DNA of 64,000 nucleotides. It comes from Fibrobacterota bacterium. GTDB lineage: Bacteria; Fibrobacterota; Chitinivibrionia; Chitinivibrionales; Chitinispirillaceae. This document shows positions 23,457 to 32,794 of the stretch, one piece after another (position 1 is the first letter of the stretch; every line of letters begins with the position of its first letter). The stretch is taken from the NCBI GenBank assembly GCA_023412475.1, contig JAEYNR010000089.1, forward strand, positions 10,977 through 74,976, read 5' to 3'. Both the position numbers and the translations under genes were made by a program. The notes beneath the pieces were generated by a model, which was not told the origin of the DNA, searched no databases, and was given only the letters and a program-made list of their open reading frames with translations.

Positions 23457-25247
23457 ATGGCGGCTGCATATTCCATAGGAATTGATCTGGGCACCACCAA
23501 TAGTGTTGTTGGATTCGTTAAACTGCAGGACGAAAATGCCAAAATCGAGTTGCTCAACATCCAGCAGCTCACAGGTCCTGCAACTATCGAAAACCGCCTT
23601 TCGCTGCCCTCTTTCTGTTATCTGGCTACTGATGCAGAAAAAGAGAAACGCAGCTATGACCTGCCCTGGGAGAAAGGAAGAGATTTTGCAATAGGCGAGA
23701 TCGCCCGAAAACAGGCCGCAGAAGTTCCCACTCGAACCATCGCTGCTGCAAAATCCTGGCTGGCTCATTCAAAAGTGGACCGTCACCAGAGCATTCTTCC
23801 ATGGAATGCACCAACGGATGTCAAAAAAATTTCTCCTGTTGAAGCCACCCGTCGATATCTGGAGCATATCGTCACTGTCTGGAATACTCAATTTCCTGAT
23901 GACCCAATCGCCGAGCAACAGGTCGTGTTGACAGTCCCAGCTTCCTTTGATGTCAGCGCACGTGAACTTACAATGGAAGCCGCTACCAAAGCTGGTCTTC
24001 CAGACAACCTGCTGCTCCTTGAGGAACCTCAGGCTGCAGTCTATGCATGGCTTGCTGATTCGGGTGAGGGATGGAGAAAGAGGCTTTCTATCGATGACAC
24101 TCTTCTGGTTTGTGATATTGGAGGTGGTACGACCGATTTTACCCTTATCGGTGTAGCTGAGGAAGAGGGAGATCTGATCTTAAAAAGAATCGCGGTGGGA
24201 AATCATATACTGGTGGGCGGAGATAATATGGATCTCACACTTGCCCATTTCGCCCGTAATATCTTTTCTGAAAAAGGTACTACACTGGATGCCTGGCAGG
24301 CAGTTTCTTTATGGCATTCGTGTCGAATCGCCAAAGAACAGCTACTTTCGGAAAAACCACCCAAAAGTCATCCGGTAACTATTCTTGGAAGAGGTTCAAA
24401 GCTTATCGGAGGAACTATCTCGGCAGAGCTTGAATCTGGCGCAGTCTCTTCGCTTCTTCTGGATGGCTTTTTTCCCACCTGCCCCCCCGATGCATCTGCT
24501 TCAAGAAAACCAGCTTCAGGTTTTAAAGAGCTAGGTCTGCTCTTCGAACACGACACAGCCATTACAAGACATCTGGTTCAATTTCTCAGGGCTCATAATG
24601 AAAATAAATCGGCTCCTCTCAAACCCTCACATGTGTTATTTAACGGGGGAGTCTTTAAAGCCGCCCAGTTTCGCAAAAGATTACTGGAAGTCTTACAAAG
24701 CTGGTTTGACAAAAACACCACTTCACCTCTGGAAGCTACACCCGATTACGATTTCGCAGTTGCCAGAGGTGCTGCTTATTACTCCTTTATTAAACAGGGG
24801 CATGGAATCCGTATCCGTGGAGGAACTGGCCGCTCTTACTATGTGGGGATAGAGACTTCAGGACCAGCAGTTCCTGGAATCGAGCGCCCTTTAAATGCAT
24901 TGTGTGTAGTACCTTTTGGTATGGAGGAGGGAAGCGAAATCGAGGTGCCAAGTGATGAGATTGGGTTGGTGGTAGGTGAATCGGTCAAATTCCGTTTTTT
25001 CAGCTCTTCGGTGAGAAAAAAAGATAAACCCGGTGATCTGTTGACTCGGTGGGGTGAAAACGAACTTGAGGAAACCGATTCTCTTGAGTCCCAACTTCCT
25101 GCTGATGAGCGCTTTGTGGAAGGATATGTACCAGTGCATTTCCTCTCCAAAATAACCGAGCTGGGAGTTTTTGAACTAAGGTGCAAAAGTACCATCTCTG
25201 AAGATTCATGGAAACTGGAATTCAGTGTACGTGAAAAGAAAGACTGA
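23457..25247 (+). CDS. Divergent Hsp70-family protein, short form
   Basis: The 596-residue protein keeps the Hsp70 ATPase signatures: phosphate 1 GIDLGTTNS at 8-16, phosphate 2 CDIGGGTTDF near 219-228 and the adenosine motif VLFNGGVF near 392-399. The C-terminal 160 residues look like a substrate-binding beta domain (SEIEVPSDEIGLVVGESVKFRFF). There is no DnaK-type EEVD end and little room for a helical lid. It is an ATP-driven chaperone-type protein in the cytoplasm, related to the YegD/HscC side rather than DnaK. It is followed 11 bases later by a second, longer Hsp70, and preceded by DUF2760. No DnaJ or GrpE gene is nearby. Confidence 0.85.
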   Translation: MAAAYSIGIDLGTTNSVVGFVKLQDENAKIELLNIQQLTGPATIENRLSLPSFCYLATDAEKEKRSYDLPWEKGRDFAIGEIARKQAAEVPTRTIAAAKSWLAHSKVDRHQSILPWNAPTDVKKISPVEATRRYLEHIVTVWNTQFPDDPIAEQQVVLTVPASFDVSARELTMEAATKAGLPDNLLLLEEPQAAVYAWLADSGEGWRKRLSIDDTLLVCDIGGGTTDFTLIGVAEEEGDLILKRIAVGNHILVGGDNMDLTLAHFARNIFSEKGTTLDAWQAVSLWHSCRIAKEQLLSEKPPKSHPVTILGRGSKLIGGTISAELESGAVSSLLLDGFFPTCPPDASASRKPASGFKELGLLFEHDTAITRHLVQFLRAHNENKSAPLKPSHVLFNGGVFKAAQFRKRLLEVLQSWFDKNTTSPLEATPDYDFAVARGAAYYSFIKQGHGIRIRGGTGRSYYVGIETSGPAVPGIERPLNALCVVPFGMEEGSEIEVPSDEIGLVVGESVKFRFFSSSVRKKDKPGDLLTRWGENELEETDSLESQLPADERFVEGYVPVHFLSKITELGVFELRCKSTISEDSWKLEFSVREKKD

Positions 25248-25258
25248 GTGAAATAATT

Positions 25259-28087
25259 TTGGAAAAACACGATATAGAAGAGCAACAGGAACAGGCTCGT
25301 TTTATTATTGGTATTGATCTTGGGACCACAAACTCAGCGGTCTCATTTGTGGATACTTTCCATAAACCTTTTAAAGTGGAGGATTTTCCGGTTTTACAAC
25401 TGTTAGCTCCGGATGAGACTGCTGCTTTACCGGTTTTCCCATCCTTTCATTATGAAGCGGCGGAATCGGAATTCAAAAGCGGTTCTTTGAATCTGCCCTG
25501 GGATATCGTCGAGAAGAAGAAGACTGTGTGCGGCAGTTTTGCCCGTGACCATGGGGCTCAGGTTTCTGCCCGGCTGGTTGCATCAGTTAAATCATGGTTG
25601 AGTCATTCCGGTATTGATCGCACTGCTGCCCTGCTTCCGTGGCATGGGGCAGTGGATGTGGAAAAGATATCACCCGTTGAGGCCACTGCCCGCTATCTTT
25701 CCCACATAAGGCATGCCTGGAACTACTCTCACCCTGATGACCTGTTTGAAGCGCAGGATGTAGTCATAACCGTACCTGCTTCATTTGATGAAATCGCACG
25801 CGAACTTACAGTCACTGCAGCAGCGCAAGCCGGCATTCCCAGAATAGTGCTGCTGGAAGAGCCTCAGGCCGCCTTTTACGCCTGGATTTATCAGCATTCA
25901 AAAAACTGGCAAAACCAGGTCAGTCCAGGGCAGAAGATTCTGATTTGTGATATCGGGGGCGGCACAACCGATTTCACACTGATTCAGGTTCGGCCTGCCC
26001 AATCTGCAGGTTCAGTCCAGTTTCATCGTGTGGCAGTCGGCGACCATCTGATTCTTGGTGGAGATAATCTGGATCTGGCATTAGCCTATTTTATTGAATC
26101 GGAGCAACTGGGAGGCAAAAAACTTGTTCCTCGTCAATTTGGTTCCCTTTTGAGAAACTGCCAGAGGGCAAAGGAATCGTTTCTGGGAGATGACTCGCCT
26201 CAAAAAATGAGCGTAGCTATTCAGAGTTCCGGCTCTTCTCTTATCGGTGGAAGTATACAAACAGAAATAACTCTGGACAAAGTCAAACAGATTCTTCTGG
26301 AAGGATTTTTCCCTTTTGCAGATTTGACAGAAAAGCCGAATGCCCGTCAATCCGGTTTTCAGGAATTTGGTTTACCTTATGCATCTGATCCTGCTGTTAC
26401 CAGACACCTGGCTTTATTTCTGACCGCACATCGTAATACTAAAGATCAACTTTCCAATGAACCTGAAGTCGATCCGGCCAGACCGGATATAGTTCTTTTT
26501 AATGGCGGTGTTCTGGCCTCTGCTGCAATTCGTCAAAGAATAATTGATGTGTTAAAAAGATGGTTCAGCACTACAGAACATCCCTGGGAGCCAGTCTTAT
26601 TTGAAAATGAGCATCCTGAACTTGCAGTTTCCAGGGGAGCTTCCTATTTTGGCATGGTTCGTCGCGGACTCGGGGTAAGGATAACTGCCGGGCTCGCCCG
26701 TTCCTATTACATAGGAGTACAAAGCGGTGAGGAAACCATGGCGCTATGCTTGGCTCCAGCCGGTCTTCAGGAAGGCCAGAGTGTTGACCTCAGTAATCGC
26801 ACATTTGACTTACTGATCCGTCAGCCTGTCGAATTTCCTCTTTTTGTTTCCAGCTTCAGGACAACCGATAAACCCGGAGATCTTGTTACAATCGATCCTC
26901 TGGAGATGTCTGCACTTCCACCGATAAGCACAGTTCTTCGTTCGGGCCGCAAGATGGAGGCAGATAAGGTTAAGGTAATGCTTCACACCCGTCTGACCGA
27001 GATTGGTACTCTTGATCTGTGGTGCTCAGAAGTATCTGGAAATCGTAGTTGGAAACTGCAGTTCGATGTGCGATCCGCAACCCGAACCGATCTTCCTGTT
27101 CACGAAGGCATCGGGGAACAGATGGGTTTTGTTGATTCTACAGTCCTCTCAGAATGCCGCGATATAATAATAGATACTTTTTGTCCCAAACAGGGAAAGA
27201 CAGATGATCCTTCACAGTTGATGAAAATGCTGGAGCAGAAAATCGGCATGGACCGTAACGCCTGGCCGCCATCGCTTCTGCGCTCATTATGGGAAATTTT
27301 GCTGGAAGTTGAGTCTGGTCGCTCCATAGATCCCCTGCATGAGCTGCGATGGCTCAATTTCATGGGTTTCTCCTTGAGACCGGGCTATGGATATGCTGTG
27401 GATGACTGGAGGGTAAAGCAAACCTGGTATATTTTCCAAAAAGGAGTCATTCACTATAGAAACCAGGCCTGCAGGTCAGAGTGGTGGATTTTCTGGAGAA
27501 GGATCGCCGGAGGATTAACTCCGGGTCAGCAGCGAACACTTGCTCAGAACCTTATAGCCAGTCTGCGGTCTCAGTTTACTGATTCTAAAAAGAAAGTTAA
27601 ATCAGATAAGTATGGTATACATGAGTTGGCCGAGATCTGGCGACTGCTTGCATCTTTGGAATATCTTCGGGTCTCCCTCAAAGAGGAGATAGCCGGTATT
27701 GCTTTAAATATGATAGCCAACAGGTCTGATTCATTGGTCGATGCAGGTGTATGGGCCATTGGAAGACTTGGTACACGGATACCGGTTTATGGTCCTCTCA
27801 ATGAACTCGTCTCTTCAGAAACAGCGGCATCCTGGGCTCAACAGATCATTTCATCTTTACAGCCAACTCCTTCGGTTATGCTCTCTTTAATGCAATTGTG
27901 TAGAAAAACAAATGACCGGTATCGTGATATAGATGAAGAGAGCAGAAGCAGAGTTTTAGCTTACATGAATAAGTTCAATGCCGGTGAACACTTCATTGAG
28001 CTGGTTCAAAGTGGGGGTTCTCTCGATGAAGAGGATCAGAGCAGAATCTTCGGTGAACAGCTTCCTAAAGGACTTAGAATAATTTGA
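25259..28087 (+). CDS. Large Hsp70-family protein with DUF3731-like C-terminal domain
   Basis: The 942-residue protein is a paralogue of its upstream neighbour over the first 600 residues: GIDLGTTNS at 18-26, CDIGGGTTDF near 230 and VLFNGGVL near 411. Past about residue 625 it carries an extra helical domain of some 310 residues (SLLRSLWEILLEVESG, RHELRWLNFMGFSLRPGYGYAVDDWR-like segments) that fits DUF3731, known on such Hsp70 proteins. I take TTG 25259 as start; no ATG or GTG lies before the ATPase motif. The gene ends at an ATTTGAGATTTGAG repeat shared with the thiH 3' end. Both Hsp70s are probably made together and may act as a pair. Confidence 0.85.
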   Translation: MEKHDIEEQQEQARFIIGIDLGTTNSAVSFVDTFHKPFKVEDFPVLQLLAPDETAALPVFPSFHYEAAESEFKSGSLNLPWDIVEKKKTVCGSFARDHGAQVSARLVASVKSWLSHSGIDRTAALLPWHGAVDVEKISPVEATARYLSHIRHAWNYSHPDDLFEAQDVVITVPASFDEIARELTVTAAAQAGIPRIVLLEEPQAAFYAWIYQHSKNWQNQVSPGQKILICDIGGGTTDFTLIQVRPAQSAGSVQFHRVAVGDHLILGGDNLDLALAYFIESEQLGGKKLVPRQFGSLLRNCQRAKESFLGDDSPQKMSVAIQSSGSSLIGGSIQTEITLDKVKQILLEGFFPFADLTEKPNARQSGFQEFGLPYASDPAVTRHLALFLTAHRNTKDQLSNEPEVDPARPDIVLFNGGVLASAAIRQRIIDVLKRWFSTTEHPWEPVLFENEHPELAVSRGASYFGMVRRGLGVRITAGLARSYYIGVQSGEETMALCLAPAGLQEGQSVDLSNRTFDLLIRQPVEFPLFVSSFRTTDKPGDLVTIDPLEMSALPPISTVLRSGRKMEADKVKVMLHTRLTEIGTLDLWCSEVSGNRSWKLQFDVRSATRTDLPVHEGIGEQMGFVDSTVLSECRDIIIDTFCPKQGKTDDPSQLMKMLEQKIGMDRNAWPPSLLRSLWEILLEVESGRSIDPLHELRWLNFMGFSLRPGYGYAVDDWRVKQTWYIFQKGVIHYRNQACRSEWWIFWRRIAGGLTPGQQRTLAQNLIASLRSQFTDSKKKVKSDKYGIHELAEIWRLLASLEYLRVSLKEEIAGIALNMIANRSDSLVDAGVWAIGRLGTRIPVYGPLNELVSSETAASWAQQIISSLQPTPSVMLSLMQLCRKTNDRYRDIDEESRSRVLAYMNKFNAGEHFIELVQSGGSLDEEDQSRIFGEQLPKGLRII

Positions 28088-28220
28088 GATTTGAGTTTTC
28101 TAAACAGAAAATTTTCAAACCAGGAAAAAAGATATTAGATTGATAGAGCAGTACCCAGAAAATTACAATTGAATCCTGGATAAAATCTGGGGTGAGGGAA
28201 AAATCATGAAGGAGCAAACA

Positions 28221-28601
28221 ATGGCTGATAAAAACGATTTGATTTCGATAAGAGTGCATCTGGCAAAAATCGGGTACACGGAATCTACAGAAGAAGGTGT
28301 CTACACTTTTGAGCATCCTGAAAAAGTCTGGATTGCTCTCAATGAAGAGAATAATGGGATTATGTTTACTACTGCCTTCAAGGGGGCTGACAGCTATAAT
28401 CCTGAAGACCCTACCCTGCTATCTATCATTAATATGCTTAACCAGGAGGCTCGTGCAGGTTCCTTTATAGCCATGGATGAGTATGCAGTATACAAAGCCT
28501 GGTATTATGGAAGCTACTCGTCGAAGAATTTCCAGAGTTATTATGAGATGTTGGAAAGTGATATAGACCTTTTCCTCAGTGGCATGGAAGACGAGGAGTG
28601 A
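28221..28601 (+). CDS. YbjN-like small acidic protein
   Basis: The 126-residue acidic protein has the alternating strand and helix pattern of the YbjN/type III chaperone-like fold (YTFEHPEKVWIALNEENNGIMFTTAF, then LLSIINMLNQEARAGSF). Members are soluble and implicated in stress or motility control; the molecular role is unknown. The start at 28221 was chosen because AAGGAG (28208-28213) is ideally placed for it; an in-frame ATG at 28206 lies before that site. It follows the Hsp70 pair by 133 bases and may belong with them. Confidence 0.55.
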   Translation: MADKNDLISIRVHLAKIGYTESTEEGVYTFEHPEKVWIALNEENNGIMFTTAFKGADSYNPEDPTLLSIINMLNQEARAGSFIAMDEYAVYKAWYYGSYSSKNFQSYYEMLESDIDLFLSGMEDEE

Positions 28602-28746
28602 TAAACTTTCAAAGTGACAATTATTCCGGCAATCAATCATTATGCATACACATTTCATAAATTTTGACAATAACGGGAATAAATTTTTAGCTCTAAACAT
28701 GGGAATTGTTTAGTTGTCATCTTAAATATGTCAGGGAGGAAACATA

Positions 28747-29241
28747 ATGCTCAGGTATCTTTTGCTATTCACATTTCTTTTTGTATCGGGATCTCAGACT
28801 TATGCACAGACTGATAGCGTCAGCGTTCAAAAGAAAAAGGTGTTATTAGCCTATGAGAAGACCGAATTTAAGACTGCTTTGATTAAAGAAATGGCTGCTA
28901 TCCTTAAAAAAGATTCAATTGAATATGCTGTTATTGAGCACTCCAATGGAGCACTCGATAAGGAAGATCCCCTAAATTATGGAGCAATATTTATCAGCAA
29001 TTCAGGAGTAAATTCGCAGCTTCGGCCCTGGATAAATGAGTGGCTCAAAAAAAATGAAAAATATTCCTCAAAAACAATTCTTCATACCACCCAGATCCGG
29101 GATTGGAAAGTTGAAGCCCCTGTCGATGCAGTAACTTCTGCTTCAAACAGAAAAGAAATGAAAAAATTTGCTGCAAAATATGTGGACATGGTTAAAAAAC
29201 GGCTTACTTCTACTCAAGAACCTCAATCCTCAGATGAATAA
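28747..29241 (+). CDS. Exported flavodoxin-like protein
   Basis: The 164-residue protein begins with a Sec signal peptide (about 1-20, cleavage after TYA). The mature part resembles a flavodoxin-fold domain: strand KKKVLLAYEKTEFKTALI at the phosphate-loop position, NYGAIFISNSGVNSQLRPWINEW, then KTILHTTQ. The canonical Ser/Thr-x-Thr-Gly FMN loop is not intact, so FMN binding is uncertain. Its stop overlaps the start of a membrane haem/FAD reductase by eight bases, so the two are coupled and probably work together. Flavodoxins are normally cytoplasmic; an exported form is uncommon. Confidence 0.55.
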   Translation: MLRYLLLFTFLFVSGSQTYAQTDSVSVQKKKVLLAYEKTEFKTALIKEMAAILKKDSIEYAVIEHSNGALDKEDPLNYGAIFISNSGVNSQLRPWINEWLKKNEKYSSKTILHTTQIRDWKVEAPVDAVTSASNRKEMKKFAAKYVDMVKKRLTSTQEPQSSDE

Positions 29242-30571
29242 CAGAAGAGCTGAAAAAATATTCTGGATCAGCTTTGCTCTAGCCAGTCCACTTGTCCCGA
29301 TTCTCTTTTATTTCTGGGGCAACTGGTACTCGTTTTTCCACAGTTACTCTCTGGGAATGGTGATGGGGATAATTGGATACGTTTATTTCTTTAATGTTTT
29401 AATAATCGGCTCCAGGATACGCTATTTTGACGGAGTGTTTGGCCACGACAGGGTTTTGCTTTTTCATGGCTATATGGCTCTGAGCGCAATGCTTGCTGTA
29501 GTAGCGCATTTTTTGTTCAAACAGATTTACGGCTTTGACCTCACTATTCAGACTCTGCTGGGAATTACCGCTTCAGCTCTTTTTCTCATTGTCATTATTC
29601 TGACATTACTATTCATGGTGAATATTATTCCATTCTGGCCTGGTTTAATGAGAACCTTGAAAAAAGAAGTTGAAAAACGGCTGCGAACAGACTATTCTAA
29701 AGTGAAGTTTTTTCATAATTGTTCTTCTGTGGCTGCATTCCTTGCGGCAATACACCTCTTGCTGGCTTCCTCGACCCAGGAGAATAACTGGCGGATTATA
29801 ATCTTAAGTGTCTGGGCTTTTACGGGTGTTTCATTTTACTTTTATCATAAGTTTGTCAGAATAGTTGTTTCCGCAAAGTTGCTGACGGTAACAGATGTTA
29901 AAAAATTAAGTAGTGATATTGTGGAAATCCGGATGCATCACAATAAGGATACTGCTATTAAGTACAGAGCTGGACAGTTCGGCTATTTCCGCATTATATC
30001 TAAGATGTTCAGTAAAGAAGAACATCCGTTCACAATCTCATCGCAGCCCGGAACTGATGAGCTGTCAATAACTGTAAAGAATTTGGGAGATTATACTTCA
30101 AAGCTCCATAATGTACAAGCAGGAACAACTGTCCATTTTGATGGCCCGTATGGTGTCTTTACTCCTAAGCAGGATGGCAAACACCACATATTCATCGCAG
30201 GTGGAATAGGTATTACACCATTTCACTCTATTATTTCTGAGTGGGATTTCGCAGATATAAAAACCCCACTGACTCTTATCTGGAGTACCAGAACTGCTGA
30301 GGAGATGGTTTACCGGGATTTTTTCACTCGCATCGAATCTAAAAACAGCATGTTTATGTTTGTACCGATAATCACCAGATCAGCCAAATCAATTACCGGA
30401 GGCAGGCGAATCGACAAAACCGTTTTGGATCCGCTGCTCAGAAAGAAAGAAATCAAAAATACTGCTGTTTATGTTTGCGGGCCGGATTTGATGAGAAAGA
30501 GTGTTATTAAAGATCTTAAAAGTAGTGGTATTGTGTCAAAAAATATTCACTGGGAAAAATTTTCTTTTTAA
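29234..30571 (+). CDS. Ferric reductase-like membrane oxidoreductase (haem + FAD/NAD(P))
   Basis: The 445-residue protein has about six N-terminal membrane helices and a C-terminal ferredoxin-reductase module. Two helices carry paired histidines, His78/His92 and His161/His174, the pattern of the ferric-reductase/NOX family that ligates two haems. The reductase half shows YRAGQFGYFRI and EHPFTISSQP (FAD), FIAGGIGITPF (NAD(P)H) and VYVCGPDLMRKSV. It should move electrons from cytoplasmic NAD(P)H across the membrane. The start at 29234 overlaps the upstream exported flavodoxin-like gene, which is a likely periplasmic acceptor. The gene converges with the LOG gene 21 bases later. Confidence 0.82.
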   Translation: MNNRRAEKIFWISFALASPLVPILFYFWGNWYSFFHSYSLGMVMGIIGYVYFFNVLIIGSRIRYFDGVFGHDRVLLFHGYMALSAMLAVVAHFLFKQIYGFDLTIQTLLGITASALFLIVIILTLLFMVNIIPFWPGLMRTLKKEVEKRLRTDYSKVKFFHNCSSVAAFLAAIHLLLASSTQENNWRIIILSVWAFTGVSFYFYHKFVRIVVSAKLLTVTDVKKLSSDIVEIRMHHNKDTAIKYRAGQFGYFRIISKMFSKEEHPFTISSQPGTDELSITVKNLGDYTSKLHNVQAGTTVHFDGPYGVFTPKQDGKHHIFIAGGIGITPFHSIISEWDFADIKTPLTLIWSTRTAEEMVYRDFFTRIESKNSMFMFVPIITRSAKSITGGRRIDKTVLDPLLRKKEIKNTAVYVCGPDLMRKSVIKDLKSSGIVSKNIHWEKFSF

Positions 30572-30592
30572 CACAATTTGTGAATGCTGAAA

Positions 30593-31198
30593 TCAGTTGT
30601 TTGTAGTACTGTTGAATTGCTCATTCAAGGCTTCTGTGGCTTTATCGGAGAATGGGTGAATGTAGGTAGAGAAAAAATCCATAATATTGAGCAGATTACT
30701 TTCAAAACAGAATAGCTGCTTGAATTTATTATCTACAAAGCCTTCTTTTATGGCTTTTTCTATGAAATTTTTTAGCTCATCGTAATAACCCTGGATATTA
30801 AAGAATGCACAGGGTTTCTGATGCAGTTGAAGTTGTCCCCAGGAGATTACCTCGAAGGTTTCATCTAGAGTTCCAAAGCCACCGGGTAAAGTAATGAACC
30901 CATCGGCTTCTTTTATCATAGCAGCTTTTCTCTGGTGCATAGTTGCCACTACTTCCAGTCTGGTAAGTCCAGTATGGGCGACCTCTTTTTCATACAGGAA
31001 TTGGGGGATAACACCAATCACTTCTCCGCCATTACTAAGAACAGAGTCTGCCAGTTCACCCATAAGACCAATTTTGCCGCCTCCATAAATCAGTCTGATA
31101 TTGTAGCGGGCAAGCGCTTTTCCCAGCTCAATTGCTGACTTGCGATAAATTATATCAGTTCCGGCACTGGAACCGCAGTAAACACATATACTTTTCAT
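30593..31198 (-). CDS. LOG-family protein (nucleoside 5'-monophosphate phosphoribohydrolase)
   Basis: The 201-residue protein has the LOG/TIGR00730 signature LPGGFGTLDE and the early CVYCGSSAG motif with YGGGKIGLMG. LOG enzymes cleave ribose 5-phosphate from nucleotides (cytokinin riboside monophosphates in plants); in bacteria they may handle purine nucleotides such as AMP. It is a cytoplasmic Rossmann-fold enzyme. It is on the minus strand, downstream of the CE2-type esterase by 132 bases. Confidence 0.88.
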   Translation of the reverse strand: MKSICVYCGSSAGTDIIYRKSAIELGKALARYNIRLIYGGGKIGLMGELADSVLSNGGEVIGVIPQFLYEKEVAHTGLTRLEVVATMHQRKAAMIKEADGFITLPGGFGTLDETFEVISWGQLQLHQKPCAFFNIQGYYDELKNFIEKAIKEGFVDNKFKQLFCFESNLLNIMDFFSTYIHPFSDKATEALNEQFNSTTNN

Positions 31199-31330
31199 CT
31201 CATTTCCATGATGGATGAATTAAGTTTTCGCAGCTTTCTCACAAATCTCCCTGTAATTCAGAAATAATAAATGTTAAAATATAAACCTTATATCTTATCA
31301 CAAAAAATCTGATATCTAAAAACGTAAGGG

Positions 31331-32392
31331 TTACTTTTTCCACTTAGTTGCTTCGGTAATAAGTGGAATAAGTCCTTTTGCGATACTTTGGTGATCTTTG
31401 ATTCCCGGATGACCATAAAGAGCGTTATTTCCGGTTACGTATTCATAGTACCAGACATCTTCATGTCCACTTTTTTTCTGACTATTAACGATACTCTTAA
31501 CCCGTGGTATCAGAGCATCTGTGGGCCACACCTTTGTTGCACAGCAGATAAATTTTACTCCTGGATAGTTTTTACGAAGCTTTGTTAATAATTGAACATA
31601 TACAGAATCAAACCGTGTACTATCTGCATAGGGTGGATCTGCCTGGAAATCGTTAATACCTATACCTATTACTACCACATCTGCTTTCCACTTAGAGAAA
31701 TCCCAGATTTTGCCATCGGATGAAAGCAGTGTTTTTTCATAGTAGAAGGGAAGCTCTTTGCCCGGATTCAAACCATTATAGTTGCGAACAAGGCCTCTGC
31801 CCGATATGGCATTGATCTGGTACTGGGCACCAAAATAGCTGGCGAGCTGAGGGCCAAAAGCCTTATTGGTATTGGTAAAATTAGTGATAATGGAATCTGC
31901 TTTATCAGCTGGACACTCTCTTGAAGTGTATTCACTTGCGAAACCTGCTGTATAGGAGTCACCGATAAACTCAATTTTACGTGCTGGTGGAGCAGGAGGG
32001 GAGAGAAGTGTTTTTCCGCTATCCAGTATAAGACCCTTAAAAAATGAAGGGGAGCTGGATTCAGAGCGTTTTTTTAGGAGCAACTGGTGAACTTTATCTT
32101 CAAGTCCATTAGCAGCGATGATAGTATCGGTTTGTGGTCGTGATTTGATAACTGCAACCGGTTTATCATCTATAAATAGATCGTAAAGATCATTGCCTTT
32201 AAGTATAACTTTACAGGAAGTCCCTTGGAATGCAGCCCGGATATAAACCCCGGGCCATTCAAAGGCCGCTTCTGAAGGGTTTGAAAAGTCGAATCTGCCA
32301 AAATATTGAAAATTTGAGTCACCAGGAGGGATCAGATTCGCAGAATTGCATATTGCAGCCATTGCGCACACCGTTATGAATGATTTTGTCAA
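31331..32392 (-). CDS. Secreted CE2-type SGNH esterase
   Basis: The 353-residue protein has an N-terminal export signal (about 1-18), a jelly-roll domain to about residue 130, then an SGNH hydrolase: block I IEFIGDSYTAG with Ser146, the GIGINDF block near 245, and a C-terminal HPGIKDH block with His328/His334. This two-domain layout is that of carbohydrate esterase family 2, which removes acetyl groups from plant polysaccharides and glucans outside the cytoplasm. The start is TTG at 32392, seven bases after AGGAG; no better ATG exists upstream. Confidence 0.85.
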   Translation of the reverse strand: MTKSFITVCAMAAICNSANLIPPGDSNFQYFGRFDFSNPSEAAFEWPGVYIRAAFQGTSCKVILKGNDLYDLFIDDKPVAVIKSRPQTDTIIAANGLEDKVHQLLLKKRSESSSPSFFKGLILDSGKTLLSPPAPPARKIEFIGDSYTAGFASEYTSRECPADKADSIITNFTNTNKAFGPQLASYFGAQYQINAISGRGLVRNYNGLNPGKELPFYYEKTLLSSDGKIWDFSKWKADVVVIGIGINDFQADPPYADSTRFDSVYVQLLTKLRKNYPGVKFICCATKVWPTDALIPRVKSIVNSQKKSGHEDVWYYEYVTGNNALYGHPGIKDHQSIAKGLIPLITEATKWKK

Positions 32393-32794
32393 AATCGACT
32401 CCTGAATGGGTTTGAGAAGATTCAGAAGAATAAACCAACTGATTGTCTAATAGAACAAAATGTCTTCCTAAAACTAAAAAAATCAAATAATAAGATCGTT
32501 TATATCTGTTTAAATATCAATAGTTTTGTTTAGTTTTATGCAAAAAGAAAAGGAAATTGCAACATCCGGTGTCCAATAAGTGCAAGTTTGTGCTCTGCTC
32601 GTTTTGGATGTCAGAGGAAATTTGTTGTAATCCTGTTTTGAAATCCCGGATAAATGAACTATTTTTATAAGTTTGCGAAACTGGCTGTCTTTGGGAAAGA
32701 AATAACTGTCGGTGTGATACGTATTCGAAAGTTATTGCTTTTTTCACCTGTGGTGGGCCGGAGTCATTGAATTTATTATTTGGAGATTGGATCT
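32393..32794. other. Divergent intergenic region, esterase to lysS
   Basis: No gene or RNA is recognised. The left half is A/T-rich with poly-A and poly-T runs; the right half leads to the lysS operon with TGGAG before the GTG start. Promoters for both directions are expected but none is clear. Confidence 0.4.
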
